The notes beneath the pieces are model-generated. The model did no database searches. It was not told the DNA's origin and saw only the letters and a list, made by a program, of their open reading frames with translations. DNA of 64,000 nucleotides, taken from Saprospiraceae bacterium. Lineage in GTDB: Bacteria > Bacteroidota > Bacteroidia > Chitinophagales > Saprospiraceae. Positions 1 through 8,890 of the stretch are shown here, one piece after another. Positions within the stretch are counted from its first letter, which is position 1. The number at the start of each line of letters is the position of its first letter. Where the stretch lies: assembly GCA_016713025.1 (NCBI GenBank), contig JADJPZ010000004.1:3945001-4009000 (forward strand), in the 5' to 3' direction. Position numbers and translations under genes: made by a program.

Positions 1-794
1 TCTGTTTTTTTGGACTTTCCTCGGGATAGTTCATACACCCATGCGGATACCTCGGCATTTTTTTCGCCTACCTTCGGATATTTGAACGTTTCGTTTTCAG
101 GATACATACCATCTTTGAAAAGTTGCATAGTAAATTCCGGTACATTGGTCTCATCAAAACGTATATAAGCAATTTTTTTACTGTCAGGTGACCAGTAAAA
201 TGCTCTGGTAAAGCTGAATTCTTCCTCATACACCCAGTCACACATACCATTGATGATTTTATTTTTGACGCCATCTGTAGTGACTTGAGTGATGTTCCCT
301 GATTTTAAGTTTTGAAAATACAGATTATTGTTGAAAACAAAACCTACTTGCTCTCCATCCGGCGAAAATGCCGGATTGACCACTTTACCATGCGGGTAGA
401 CTCTGGAAAGTGCTTTAGATTTCAAATCATATACATAACAGTTTGCCTTTGAAGAGTGCCTGTAGATGTCTTCGCTTTCAGACTCAATGAGAATTTTGGA
501 TTCGTCATCACTGAAAGTGTATGTACCGATAGTTCCGGAATACCCGGCTTTATCCTTAAAATCCTTACCTTCAAACATAGTCTCTATCAAAGACCCTGTC
601 GTGATATCAAATTTTTTGATGCCTCCGTCTTTAAGTGCAGAGTAATGTCTGCCATCTTTCATAAAATTGAAGCCGGGTACCGATTTTGTCCTGAAAACAA
701 ACTTGGCATAGATATCGTCTATGGTGATGGGTTTCTGGGCAACACAAAGGTCAAAAATAGATAAAACGAAAAGGATACTGGTGATAATTCTCAT
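1..794 (-). CDS. Dipeptidyl peptidase IV (S9B family), N-terminal part, runs off window start
   Basis: I translated the minus strand from the ATG at 794; the reading frame stays open to base 1 (about 264 codons), so the gene is cut by the window edge. It begins with a signal peptide (about 19 residues ending VAQ) and continues into the beta-propeller domain of prolyl oligopeptidase-type exopeptidases. The motif DWVYEEEF, whose glutamates bind the substrate N-terminus in DPP IV, is visible, followed by YWSPDSKKIAYIRFDE and YPENETFKYPKVGE, both typical of S9B enzymes. The catalytic hydrolase domain would lie outside the window. Expected role: removal of X-Pro dipeptides from peptides in the periplasm. 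A -7 box lies just upstream. Confidence 0.88.
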   Translation of the reverse strand, partial: MRIITSILFVLSIFDLCVAQKPITIDDIYAKFVFRTKSVPGFNFMKDGRHYSALKDGGIKKFDITTGSLIETMFEGKDFKDKAGYSGTIGTYTFSDDESKILIESESEDIYRHSSKANCYVYDLKSKALSRVYPHGKVVNPAFSPDGEQVGFVFNNNLYFQNLKSGNITQVTTDGVKNKIINGMCDWVYEEEFSFTRAFYWSPDSKKIAYIRFDETNVPEFTMQLFKDGMYPENETFKYPKVGEKNAEVSAWVYELSRGKSKKT

Positions 795-829
795 TAGTGC
801 ATATTGAGTTGAAGTGGAAAAATGTCTGA

Positions 830-837
830 CAAAAGTA
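830..837 (-). promoter_or_regulatory. Putative -7 box for the DPP IV gene
   Basis: On the minus strand this reads TACTTTTG, matching the Bacteroidota -7 consensus TAnnTTTG, about 35 bases before the start codon. No clear -33 element was seen. Confidence 0.4.
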
Positions 838-1094
838 GCAGAAAATACAATTTTCCATACATTTATAAGTAAATCATTTTATCGGATGAGCTGAAAAAGA
901 CCTAAATTTCATTGCAGATTTTAAATTCAAGCTGAAAGGAAAGTGTGGTATAAAGGGATTAGTTGTTTATAGAAAATGGATAATTAAGCAATATGATTTC
1001 AAATGGCAGACAGATGCATTTTTTTGATAAATTATCACTATCCTCCGACAAATATATCAGTGGCATTTTTTTCATTTTTGAGCCCCGATGTACC

Positions 1095-1274
1095 AAATGT
1101 AACCCAAAACCATTTTGACTTACTATTTTATAGCAATTCGTTAATTAATTACATTTTCTGACCAAAGTTAATGAAAATTTATTGTTTTGTCAGTAATTTT
1201 TCTCATAAGCGTTGTACCTATTTGCATCACAGATGCTTCATGTATGGCATCGCAGGTGCAAACTGCGACGATCT
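1095..1274. repeat. 180-bp direct repeat, copy 1
   Basis: This stretch recurs at 1751-1930 with no net indel (constant offset of 656 bp) and about 12 mismatches by eye. It ends in an imperfect hairpin (TCGCAG...CTGCGA, 1250-1268). The two copies flank a small membrane-protein ORF. The rest of the 795-1304 intergenic stretch shows no gene that I can recognise. Confidence 0.85.
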
Positions 1275-1304
1275 ATGCAAGCATGAGTGGATTGGAGGAA
1301 TCTA

Positions 1305-1643
1305 TCAGATTAAAAAGTAAATAAAACTAAGCAAAATTACTAATGGCACAAAAATCAGAGATATAATTTTATTATTCAACGTGTCTGATTCAAAATCTAA
1401 TCTTCTTAAAATTTGTTCTTTACTTACAATGTGAATAATCAAAAAATAAATTACAAGTAAAATTGGTATTAAGATTAGGCAAATCGAACTCTTAGAAATA
1501 CTGCCACTGGTCAGTAATGTAATTGATTTTGAAATAATAAAAAAAAGTATAATTATAATACTTCCTGATGCTCGAAAGTGCATATTTTCCATTCCAAATG
1601 AAACAGTCTTCCAAAAAAAATAGAAAAATTTAAAAAATATCAT
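1305..1643 (-). CDS. Small hypothetical membrane protein
   Basis: A 112-residue reading frame rich in Ile, Leu and Phe, with three likely membrane segments (about residues 27-45, 52-72 and 92-112). I do not recognise a family. It lies between the two copies of a 180-bp direct repeat, which suggests it may have arrived with or between mobile sequences. No convincing ribosome binding site or promoter is visible and the base composition is very AT-rich, so a non-coding origin cannot be excluded. Confidence 0.4.
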   Translation of the reverse strand: MIFFKFFYFFWKTVSFGMENMHFRASGSIIIILFFIISKSITLLTSGSISKSSICLILIPILLVIYFLIIHIVSKEQILRRLDFESDTLNNKIISLIFVPLVILLSFIYFLI

Positions 1644-1694
1644 TAAGCTGTAATATTTAAGGTATTATTCATCCTTTTACCTTTACTCTGATGG

Positions 1695-1713
1695 TCGCAG
1701 TTTGTAACTGCGA
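1695..1713. repeat. REP-like palindrome
   Basis: TCGCAGTT-TGT-AACTGCGA is a perfect 8-bp stem with a 3-base loop. The same palindrome in the opposite orientation sits at 1906-1924 in copy 2 of the 180-bp repeat, and an imperfect version at 1250-1268. Such short palindromes are typical partners of REP-associated Y1 transposases; one is encoded at 12995-13816. Confidence 0.6.
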
Positions 1714-1750
1714 TCCAATAATTAAAGAATTTGCAATTCGATTGCATAGT

Positions 1751-1930
1751 AAATGTAACCTAAAACCATTTTGATTAACTATTTTATGGCCATTCATTAC
1801 TTAATTACATTTTCTGACCAAAGTTAAAGAAAATTTATTGTTTTGTCAGGAATTTTTCTCATTAGCGTTGTACCTATTTGCATCACAGATGCTTCATGTA
1901 TGGCATCGCAGTTACAAACTGCGACGATCT
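1751..1930. repeat. 180-bp direct repeat, copy 2
   Basis: Second copy of the repeat at 1095-1274. It contains the perfect hairpin TCGCAGTT-ACA-AACTGCGA at 1906-1924. Apart from this repeat and the palindrome at 1695, the 1644-2058 interval holds nothing I can assign. Confidence 0.85.
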
Positions 1931-2058
1931 TAGTTAATTATTGGCACGAGTAATATTTATCTGCCTAACAACAGTCAGAAAGATATGGCAACAGGAAACT
2001 TTCTATTGTTCTCTTTGGTTTGTATATTTGTCCTTTATTTTCTTAATTTACATTGATT

Positions 2059-2283
2059 ATGAAAACTCAAAATATATTCATCGCACACCCGCAAACAAGC
2101 GAACAAGTTTCTGCTCTCAAGGCTTTTATGCAGGCTCTGAAAATAAAGTTTGAAGTCTCTAAAAGCGATAGTTACAACCCAGAGTTTGTAGAGAAAATAT
2201 TGGAAAGTAAAAAACAAATTGCTCAAGGAAAGTTTACCGATGTAAAGCAGGAAGACATTAAATCGTTTATTGACAGTATATGA
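2059..2283 (+). CDS. Antitoxin of a YoeB-type toxin/antitoxin pair (DUF2683-like)
   Basis: A 74-residue acidic/basic small protein beginning MKTQNIFIAHP. I chose the ATG at 2059 over a TTG two codons earlier. Its C-terminal part (KFTDVKQEDIKSFIDSI) resembles the toxin-binding tail of small Bacteroidota antitoxins. Its stop overlaps the start of the downstream toxin (ATGA), the coupling normal for type II modules. Expected role: to neutralise the toxin and repress the shared promoter. The family is inferred mainly from context. Confidence 0.7.
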   Translation: MKTQNIFIAHPQTSEQVSALKAFMQALKIKFEVSKSDSYNPEFVEKILESKKQIAQGKFTDVKQEDIKSFIDSI

Positions 2284-2549
2284 ATAGTTATATCCTTCGT
2301 TTTTCTGAGCAAGCAAAAGAAGATATAAGACAGCACAAAAAATCAGGTAATAAATCTGTGGTTAACAAAATTACCTTGCTTTTGGAAGAGCTTGTAAGAC
2401 ACCCATTTACTGGCAGTGGTAAACCCGAACCACTTAAACATAATCTTTCTGGTGCCTGGTCACGTAGGATAAACAGAGAGCATCGCCTTGTTTACGAAGT
2501 AACTGAAACTATTGTTTTTATACTTTCTGTTAAAGGACATTATAATTAG
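2280..2549 (+). CDS. YoeB/Txe-family mRNA interferase toxin
   Basis: An 89-residue protein of RelE/YoeB size. The conserved block GSGKPEPLKHNLSGAWSRRI, followed by EHRLVYEV and a final KGHYN, is diagnostic of YoeB/Txe toxins; the Glu, Arg and C-terminal His-Tyr belong to the catalytic set. It would cut mRNA on the ribosome when freed from the antitoxin encoded immediately upstream, with which it overlaps by four bases. It ends 46 bases before argB, with which it shares orientation but no obvious function. Confidence 0.9.
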   Translation: MNSYILRFSEQAKEDIRQHKKSGNKSVVNKITLLLEELVRHPFTGSGKPEPLKHNLSGAWSRRINREHRLVYEVTETIVFILSVKGHYN

Positions 2550-2595
2550 TTAAACATCAAAATTGCTGTTGTTAACAGCTACAATACCCATTACC

Positions 2596-3375
2596 ATGAT
2601 ATATGTGATTAAAATCGGCGGCAACATCATAGATAATCCGGACAACCTGAAAGGTTTTCTCGGTCATTTTGCAGCTATCCGCGGTCACAAAGTACTGATA
2701 CATGGTGGTGGAAAATTAGCTACCCAACTTGCCGAAAAACTGAATATTCCTCAGCAAATGGTGCATGGCAGACGAGTGACTGACAGTCAGACGCTCGATA
2801 TCATCACAATGGTATATGCCGGATTGATCAATAAAAACATCGTTGCTGACCTTTCTGCATTGGGATGCACTTCACTGGGTGTTTGCGGCGCAGATGCTGA
2901 CCTGATTCTGGCTGAAAAACGTCCGGTCAAGGAGGTGGATTATGGTTTTGTAGGCGATATAAAGCATGTCCGGGGCCATACACTTTTCGAATGGTTGTCA
3001 CAGGGTATTTCACCGGTCATTTCTCCTGTCTCTCATGACGGCCAGGGACAACTGCTCAATACCAACGCTGATACGATAGCTTCTGTAGTCGCCACCGAAT
3101 TGAGTACATTCGACAGCGTCAGCCTGATCTATTGTTTTGAAAAAATGGGCGTTTTGCTTGATGTCCATGATGATACATCGGTGATACCTGCACTCAATGA
3201 AGAAAGCATAGAAAAACTCAAAAACGAAGGTCTCATACATTCCGGAATGTTGCCCAAACTCGAAAATGCCATTCAAACGGTAAAAAACGGTGTTGAGAGT
3301 GTCATCATCGGGCATGCAGATGCCCTGCCTGATATTATTCTTGGCAAATCCGGTACTAAAATATCCCAACAATGA
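2596..3375 (+). CDS. argB: Acetylglutamate kinase
   Basis: A 259-residue amino-acid kinase. The start is set at 2596 (MIYVIKIGGN), the normal family N-terminus; an upstream in-frame start would add 11 unrelated residues. Visible motifs are KIGGN at 6-10, HGGGK at 36-40, GRRVTD, and the substrate-binding LNTNADT in the second half. It phosphorylates N-acetyl-glutamate (in some Bacteroidota the acyl group is succinyl) in arginine synthesis. Its stop overlaps the start of the M20 deacylase gene, and argH follows, so the three form an operon. Confidence 0.92.
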   Translation: MIYVIKIGGNIIDNPDNLKGFLGHFAAIRGHKVLIHGGGKLATQLAEKLNIPQQMVHGRRVTDSQTLDIITMVYAGLINKNIVADLSALGCTSLGVCGADADLILAEKRPVKEVDYGFVGDIKHVRGHTLFEWLSQGISPVISPVSHDGQGQLLNTNADTIASVVATELSTFDSVSLIYCFEKMGVLLDVHDDTSVIPALNEESIEKLKNEGLIHSGMLPKLENAIQTVKNGVESVIIGHADALPDIILGKSGTKISQQ

Positions 3376-4466
3376 AAGAAATATCTGAGTTATACCCGAT
3401 GGCCATTTCCTTGCTAAAAGACCTGATATCCATACCATCATTCAGCAAGGAGGAAGACAAAACAGCGGACATCATACAGGAATTTTTAGTCGGACAGCAT
3501 ATTACATGCCATCGTATCAAAAATAATATTTTCGCTTACAATTCGACATTTGACCCTTCAAAACCAACCATCTTACTCAACTCACACCACGATACTGTAA
3601 AACCCAATCTTGGTTATACCAAAGATCCGTTTATACCTATCACTGAAGATGTTAAATTGTATGGATTGGGAAGTAATGATGCGGGTGGTTGTCTGGTGTC
3701 CTTAATGACAACATTTTTGTACTATCATGATGCCACAGATTTGAAATATAATATTTGTTTTGCAGCCACCGCCGAAGAAGAGATATCGGGAGCAAATGGT
3801 ATGGAACTATTTATAAAGGAGTCATCGAATATACATACATTAGGTCGACATCCCGGAGATTTCGCCATCATCGGCGAGCCAACACAGATGCAGATGGCAG
3901 TGGCTGAAAAAGGATTGCTGGTACTGGACTGTATTGCAAGAGGTCAGGCTGGTCATGCCGCCAGGGAAGAAGGCATCAATGCTTTGTATTTAGCACTTGA
4001 AGATATAAACTGGTTAAAAAATCATACATTTGACAAAGTGTCGCCATTTTTAGGCCCGGTCAAGATGACAGTCACCAGCATACACACCGAAAACAAAGCC
4101 CATAATGTGGTACCGGATACCTGTTCGTTTGTCGTGGACATACGCGTCAATGAGTTGTACACTTTTGATGAGATTCTCGATATATTGCAGCAAAATCTGA
4201 CTTCCGAAATAAATCCAAGAAGTAAAAGATTGAGGTCAAGTATGATTCCTGAAAATCATCCCGTTGTCATTGCCTACAAAAATATAGGTAAAAGTGTGTA
4301 TGGTTCTCCTACCACCTCTGACAAGGCGCTGGTTGGCATTCCTGCCCTAAAGATCGGTCCGGGCGATTCGGCCAGAAGTCATACAGCAGACGAATACATA
4401 AATATTAACGAAATAAATGAAGGTATCCGGGATTATATCACTATTGTCGGCAACCTTGTAAACTAA
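3372..4466 (+). CDS. argE: M20-family N-acyl-ornithine deacylase (ArgE-like)
   Basis: A 364-residue zinc peptidase-fold protein. It shows the M20 metal-site motifs in order: LNSHHDTV near residue 72, GLGSNDAGG near 97, and AEEEISG near 139, with IGEPTQMQMAVAEKG preceding the dimerisation domain. Lying between argB and argH and overlapping argB by four bases, it most likely removes the acyl group from acyl-ornithine. Whether the acyl group is acetyl or succinyl cannot be read from the sequence. A succinyl-diaminopimelate desuccinylase role is less likely given the neighbours. Confidence 0.82.
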   Translation: MKEISELYPMAISLLKDLISIPSFSKEEDKTADIIQEFLVGQHITCHRIKNNIFAYNSTFDPSKPTILLNSHHDTVKPNLGYTKDPFIPITEDVKLYGLGSNDAGGCLVSLMTTFLYYHDATDLKYNICFAATAEEEISGANGMELFIKESSNIHTLGRHPGDFAIIGEPTQMQMAVAEKGLLVLDCIARGQAGHAAREEGINALYLALEDINWLKNHTFDKVSPFLGPVKMTVTSIHTENKAHNVVPDTCSFVVDIRVNELYTFDEILDILQQNLTSEINPRSKRLRSSMIPENHPVVIAYKNIGKSVYGSPTTSDKALVGIPALKIGPGDSARSHTADEYININEINEGIRDYITIVGNLVN

Positions 4467-4472
4467 AAAAAT

Positions 4473-5783
4473 ATGAAAATCTGGCAAAAAAAAGAAGGAC
4501 AAGCCCCTGATGATATGGTAGATCTCTTTACTGTAGGCAGAGATAAGGAGTTTGATATTCTTCTTGCAGAATATGATGTTCAGGGATCTGTGGCACATTC
4601 AAAGATGCTGGCAAAAGTTGGATTACTCTCTGATGCTGAATTGACAGACGTGCTCAGAGGATTGGAAGAAATATTGGGAGAAATAAGGTCTGGAAACTTT
4701 GTCATAGAAGACGGTGCTGAAGATGTCCACTCCCAGGTAGAAGGAATGCTCACAAAAAAAATAGGAGATGCCGGAAAAAAGATACACAGCGGTCGTTCCA
4801 GAAATGATCAGGTAGCCCTGGATATCAAACTATATCTTCGTGCAAAAATAAGGGAAATTTCTAAAGAGGTTCAGTTGCTTTTTGACCTGTTGATCGAACA
4901 AAGTGAAAAAAATAAAGACAAGGGTTTGCCCGGATATACCCACCTTCAGCTGGCCATGCCATCGAGTTTTGGTCTTTGGTTTGGGGCGTATGCCGAGAGT
5001 CTGGTGGACGATATGGAGATGATGGCCGGAGCATTAAAAATTATTAATAAAAATCCTTTGGGTTCGGGTGCAGGATTTGGCAGTACTTTTCCATTGGACA
5101 GGCAAATGACCACAGAGCTTCTGCAATTTGATACACTCAACTGGAATGCCATCAATGCACAGGCAGGCCGTGGTAAAGGTGAAAAAGCCATGGCGTCAGG
5201 CATTTCCTTTATTGCTGCTACATTGGCAAGATTGAGTATGGATTGTTGTCTGTATATGAATGAGCACTTTGGATTTATATCTTTTCCGGAACATCTGACG
5301 ACAGGCAGTTCTATCATGCCTCACAAACGTAATCCGGATGTCTTTGAACTCATACGTGGCAAATGCAACCGTATCCAGGCACTACCCAATGAATTGAATC
5401 TTCTGTGCGCCAACCTTCCATCGGGATATCACCGTGAAATGCAACTGACAAAAGAAATACTGTTTCCGGCCGTAGAAGATCTGATCTTTTGCCTGAAGAT
5501 GGCACACCTCATGTTGTCAAATATCAGAATAAAAGACAACATACTTTCTGATCCAAAGTACCTGTACCTTTTTACTGTAGATGCCTTAAATGACCTGGTA
5601 GTTTCTGGTGTTCCATTCCGAGATGCCTACAAAATTATAGGCAATCAGGTGGCTGAAGGAATCTTCTCCTTTGACCCAAAAGATGCTACAAGACCATTGC
5701 ATCCTCATGAAGGAAGTATTTACAGGCTTTGCAATGATGAAATCAAAAAGGAGATGGAAAAGGTGATGAGGAAGATGAATTGA
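4473..5783 (+). CDS. argH: Argininosuccinate lyase
   Basis: A 436-residue member of the fumarase/aspartase superfamily that splits argininosuccinate into arginine and fumarate. The family signature GSSIMPHKRNPD is present around residues 279-290, with SGRSRNDQVALD and GYTHLQLAMP earlier, all characteristic of ArgH. It begins six bases after the argE-like gene and ends the arginine operon. Just downstream, 5816-5831 is a perfect 16-bp AT palindrome, too weak by itself to call a terminator. Confidence 0.95.
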   Translation: MKIWQKKEGQAPDDMVDLFTVGRDKEFDILLAEYDVQGSVAHSKMLAKVGLLSDAELTDVLRGLEEILGEIRSGNFVIEDGAEDVHSQVEGMLTKKIGDAGKKIHSGRSRNDQVALDIKLYLRAKIREISKEVQLLFDLLIEQSEKNKDKGLPGYTHLQLAMPSSFGLWFGAYAESLVDDMEMMAGALKIINKNPLGSGAGFGSTFPLDRQMTTELLQFDTLNWNAINAQAGRGKGEKAMASGISFIAATLARLSMDCCLYMNEHFGFISFPEHLTTGSSIMPHKRNPDVFELIRGKCNRIQALPNELNLLCANLPSGYHREMQLTKEILFPAVEDLIFCLKMAHLMLSNIRIKDNILSDPKYLYLFTVDALNDLVVSGVPFRDAYKIIGNQVAEGIFSFDPKDATRPLHPHEGSIYRLCNDEIKKEMEKVMRKMN

Positions 5784-5892
5784 AACATCTAAAAAAGTGA
5801 AATTTTTAAGTAAGCCTAAAATATATTTTAGACTCATTTAAAAATAGTTTAAAAATCCGTTTGTTTATTAACTCCTTTTTTGATCAGAACCA

Positions 5893-5900
5893 TATCTTTG
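5893..5900 (+). promoter_or_regulatory. -7 box of the odhB promoter
   Basis: TATCTTTG matches TAnnTTTG. It lies downstream of the first in-frame ATG (5880) and 18 bases before the ATG at 5919, so it decides in favour of the later start. Confidence 0.5.
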
Positions 5901-5918
5901 ACCAAAATTTTCAAAAAT

Positions 5919-7145
5919 ATGAGTTTGGTCGAAATGAAAGTGCCTACCATAGGCGAATCTATAACAGAAGTCACTTTATCACAATGGCTAAAAAAGGATG
6001 GTGAATATGTCAATGTCGACGAACCCATCTGCGAGTTTGAATCCGACAAAGCCACACTGGAGTTTCCAGCCGAAGCTTCAGGCAAACTGATCTATGTGGC
6101 TAATGAAGGCGATGATTTAGCTATCGGAGCCTTAGTGGCGAGAATAGACACTTCAGTTGGTGCCGGAGCCGAAGCTGCGCCAAAACCTACAACATCCATA
6201 CCGGTAGAAACACCATTACAACATGCTCCTGCAACCACAACTTACGCTTCAGGGCATCCTTCACCGGCTGCTGCCAAGATACTTCGAGAAGGTGATGTTG
6301 ATGCATCACAAGTCGCTGGTTCTGGAAAAGACGGACGAATCACAAAGGAAGATGCTGCAAAGGCTGTTGGAAATAAGCCAGCTGTCGCCATTAAATCTGA
6401 AACCGCTCCTTCAAAAGAGAGCATAAAGGTAACGGCAAGTGGTACCAGAAATGTCAGATCTGAGAAGATGAGCAGAATGAGAAAAACCATAGCTGCGAGG
6501 TTGGTTTCTGCAAAAAATAATACAGCCATGTTGACTACTTTCAATGAAGTAGACCTTACAGCTGTAAATGAACTTCGTAAAAAGTATCAGGACAAATTTG
6601 TAGCTAAGTATGGAATAAAACTGGGCTACATGTCCATCTTTGCAAAAGCATGTGCAAAAGTACTGATGGAAATGCCTGATGTCAATGCCATGATCGTAGA
6701 AAATGATATCGTATACCATGATTATGTTGACATTTCTGTAGCAATTTCCACACCAACAGGTCTAGTAGTTCCTCCGGTACACAACGTGGATTCACTGGGC
6801 TTTCATGAAATAGAGTATAAGATAAAAGATCTTGCAGAAAAAGCACGTGATGGCAAGCTGACCCTTGAAGAAATGAAAGGTGGTACGTTTACCATCACCA
6901 ATGGTGGTGTTTTCGGTTCATTGGTCAGTACACCCATCATCAACGAGCCGCAATCAGCTATCCTGGGCATGCATGCCATTAAAGATCGTCCGGTGGCTAT
7001 TGATGGACAAGTCGTTATCAGACCAATGATGTATCTGGCCCTTTCATACGATCACAGGATTATAGATGGTAGTACTTCAGTTACATTTCTTGTAAAAGTC
7101 AAAGAATTGCTGGAAGACCCTGTATCTCTGCTGATGGATATTTAG
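5919..7145 (+). CDS. odhB: Dihydrolipoyllysine succinyltransferase, E2 of 2-oxoglutarate dehydrogenase
   Basis: A 408-residue E2 protein. It has one N-terminal lipoyl domain with the modified lysine in ESDKATLEF (K44), an Ala/Pro-rich linker, a peripheral subunit-binding domain (about 112-150, [16 protein letters not shown]...GKDGRI), and a C-terminal catalytic acyltransferase domain with SYDHRIIDG (H379, D383). A single lipoyl domain and [12 protein letters not shown] fit the 2-oxoglutarate rather than the pyruvate enzyme. It acts in the TCA cycle. The E1 partner is not adjacent in this window. The start follows from the -7 box at 5893. Confidence 0.93.
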   Translation: MSLVEMKVPTIGESITEVTLSQWLKKDGEYVNVDEPICEFESDKATLEFPAEASGKLIYVANEGDDLAIGALVARIDTSVGAGAEAAPKPTTSIPVETPLQHAPATTTYASGHPSPAAAKILREGDVDASQVAGSGKDGRITKEDAAKAVGNKPAVAIKSETAPSKESIKVTASGTRNVRSEKMSRMRKTIAARLVSAKNNTAMLTTFNEVDLTAVNELRKKYQDKFVAKYGIKLGYMSIFAKACAKVLMEMPDVNAMIVENDIVYHDYVDISVAISTPTGLVVPPVHNVDSLGFHEIEYKIKDLAEKARDGKLTLEEMKGGTFTITNGGVFGSLVSTPIINEPQSAILGMHAIKDRPVAIDGQVVIRPMMYLALSYDHRIIDGSTSVTFLVKVKELLEDPVSLLMDI

Positions 7146-7151
7146 ATTTAC

Positions 7152-8547
7152 TTAAAACTCACTTGTAAAATGGAACTCCACATCGGGGTGATTTTCCTGA
7201 GCCATCTTGAGCGACCAGGCTGATTCTGCCAGAAATACAAGATTGCCATCGGTATCTTTGGCAAGGTCTTTTTTCCTTCGGGAGACAAATTCTTTCATGG
7301 TCACAGGGTTTTTACAACTCACCCAACATGCTTTATATAGATTGACCGGTTCATAGTCGCAGGACGCTCCATATTCATTTTTGAGGCGATACTGTATGAC
7401 GTCAAACTGAAGTGCCCCTACTGTTCCTATGATCTTACGACCGTTGTCTTCTTTGGTAAAAAGTTGTGCAACCCCTTCATCCATCAGCTGGTCCAGCCCT
7501 TTGTTGAGCTGTTTGGTTTTCATCGGGTCAGTATTGTTGACAAATCTGAATTGCTCCGGCGAAAAACTGGGAATACCCTTGAAATGCAGGACTTCTCCTT
7601 GAGTGAGTGAGTCTCCTATCTTAAAATTACCTGAATCGTACAGACCTATAATATCTCCAGGGAAGGCTTCATCAATGACAGACTTTTTGGAAGCCATAAA
7701 AGCCGTTGGGTTGGCAAACTTCATATTTTTTTCTTGACGTACATGATAGTAATTGGTATTCCTTTCAAAAGTACCTGAACAAATTCTGAGGAAGGCAATT
7801 CTATCTCTGTGTTTTGGGTCCATGTTGGCATGAATTTTGAAAACAAAGCCACTGAATTTTTCTTCTTCAGGTTGAACTGACCGTTCTTCTGTCTCTCTTG
7901 GCAGTGGATTGGGTGCTATGTCCACAAAACAATCCAACAATTCCCGCACACCAAAATTATTGACCGCGCTACCAAAAAAAACGGGACAAAGATCTCCCTT
8001 AAGATAAGCATCTCTATTAAATTCCGGATATACGGATACTAAAGTATGGATTTCTTCCCTTAGCGTATTGGCGGCATTTTTACCCACCTTATTTTCAAGT
8101 AAGATATCTTCCAGATCGTTGATTTTGAATATATCTTCTTCATCTTGTTTTCCATGAGGGCTAAAAAGGATGAGATTTTTTTCATAAAGACTATAGACAC
8201 CTTTAAAAAGTTGACCCATACCAACCGGCCAACTCAGCGGTGTCACTTTGAGTCCCAGTTTGATTTCAATCTCGTCTAGCAGGTCAAAACCGTCTTTTCC
8301 TTCACGGTCCAGCTTGTTGACAAAAACGATGATCGGCGTATTGCGCATCCGACATACTTCGACGAGCTTTTCTGTCTGGGTTTCTACCCCTTTGGCCACG
8401 TCGATGACGACGATGACGCTATCCACAGCAGTGAGTGTTCTGTAAGTGTCTTCCGCAAAGTCTTTGTGTCCCGGATGTCTTACCGGCATCCGGATGGGCG
8501 ATGATTCCGAAGGTTTTCCTTTTATTGATTTCTTCCAACCTGCTCAT
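7152..8547 (-). pseudogene. prfC: Peptide chain release factor 3 gene with internal out-of-frame deletion
   Basis: The minus strand encodes a proper RF3 start at 8547 ([20 protein letters not shown], then AGKT of the P-loop). After GKT it jumps, in a different frame, to [19 protein letters not shown]. Against E. coli RF3 about 65 residues are missing: the end of G1, switch I and the D-T of the DTPG motif. The remaining 445 residues are intact, including NKLD, the domain II block GFVFKIHANMDPKHRDR and the C-terminal domain. Without switch I the GTPase cannot work, so the gene is either inactivated or misassembled. RF3 is dispensable in many bacteria. CATCCGG occurs on both sides of the junction and may have served as microhomology. 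Confidence 0.85.
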
Positions 8548-8890
8548 GTGCAAACTAATTTTTTATAAAAAGGCTGCAAAAATACAAAATAAATTCATTC
8601 TAATCTATTGCAACAATGGGTTTAAAATTATTGAATATTTGACCTCGAGTATTTTAATGTTATATTTCTCTAAAATACATTTATTAATATCTTTGCAGTA
8701 AAATTCAAATATTGTAAAATTTACTACTTATCAGAATTATTTGGTTTACATTCAAATATACTATAAAATGAAACAGAGTATTATTTTTTTGACCTTGTCA
8801 TTGATCCTTTTGCTTAGTTGCAAGAATGATGAAAATAAAACTACGCAAAATAATAAAAAAAGACAACTCTATGGCAGCTGGCAATTAACT

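Noticed and set aside
5816..5831. Terminator after argH
   Set aside because: CTAAAATATATTTTAG is a perfect palindrome but contains almost only A/T and has no adjacent T-run.
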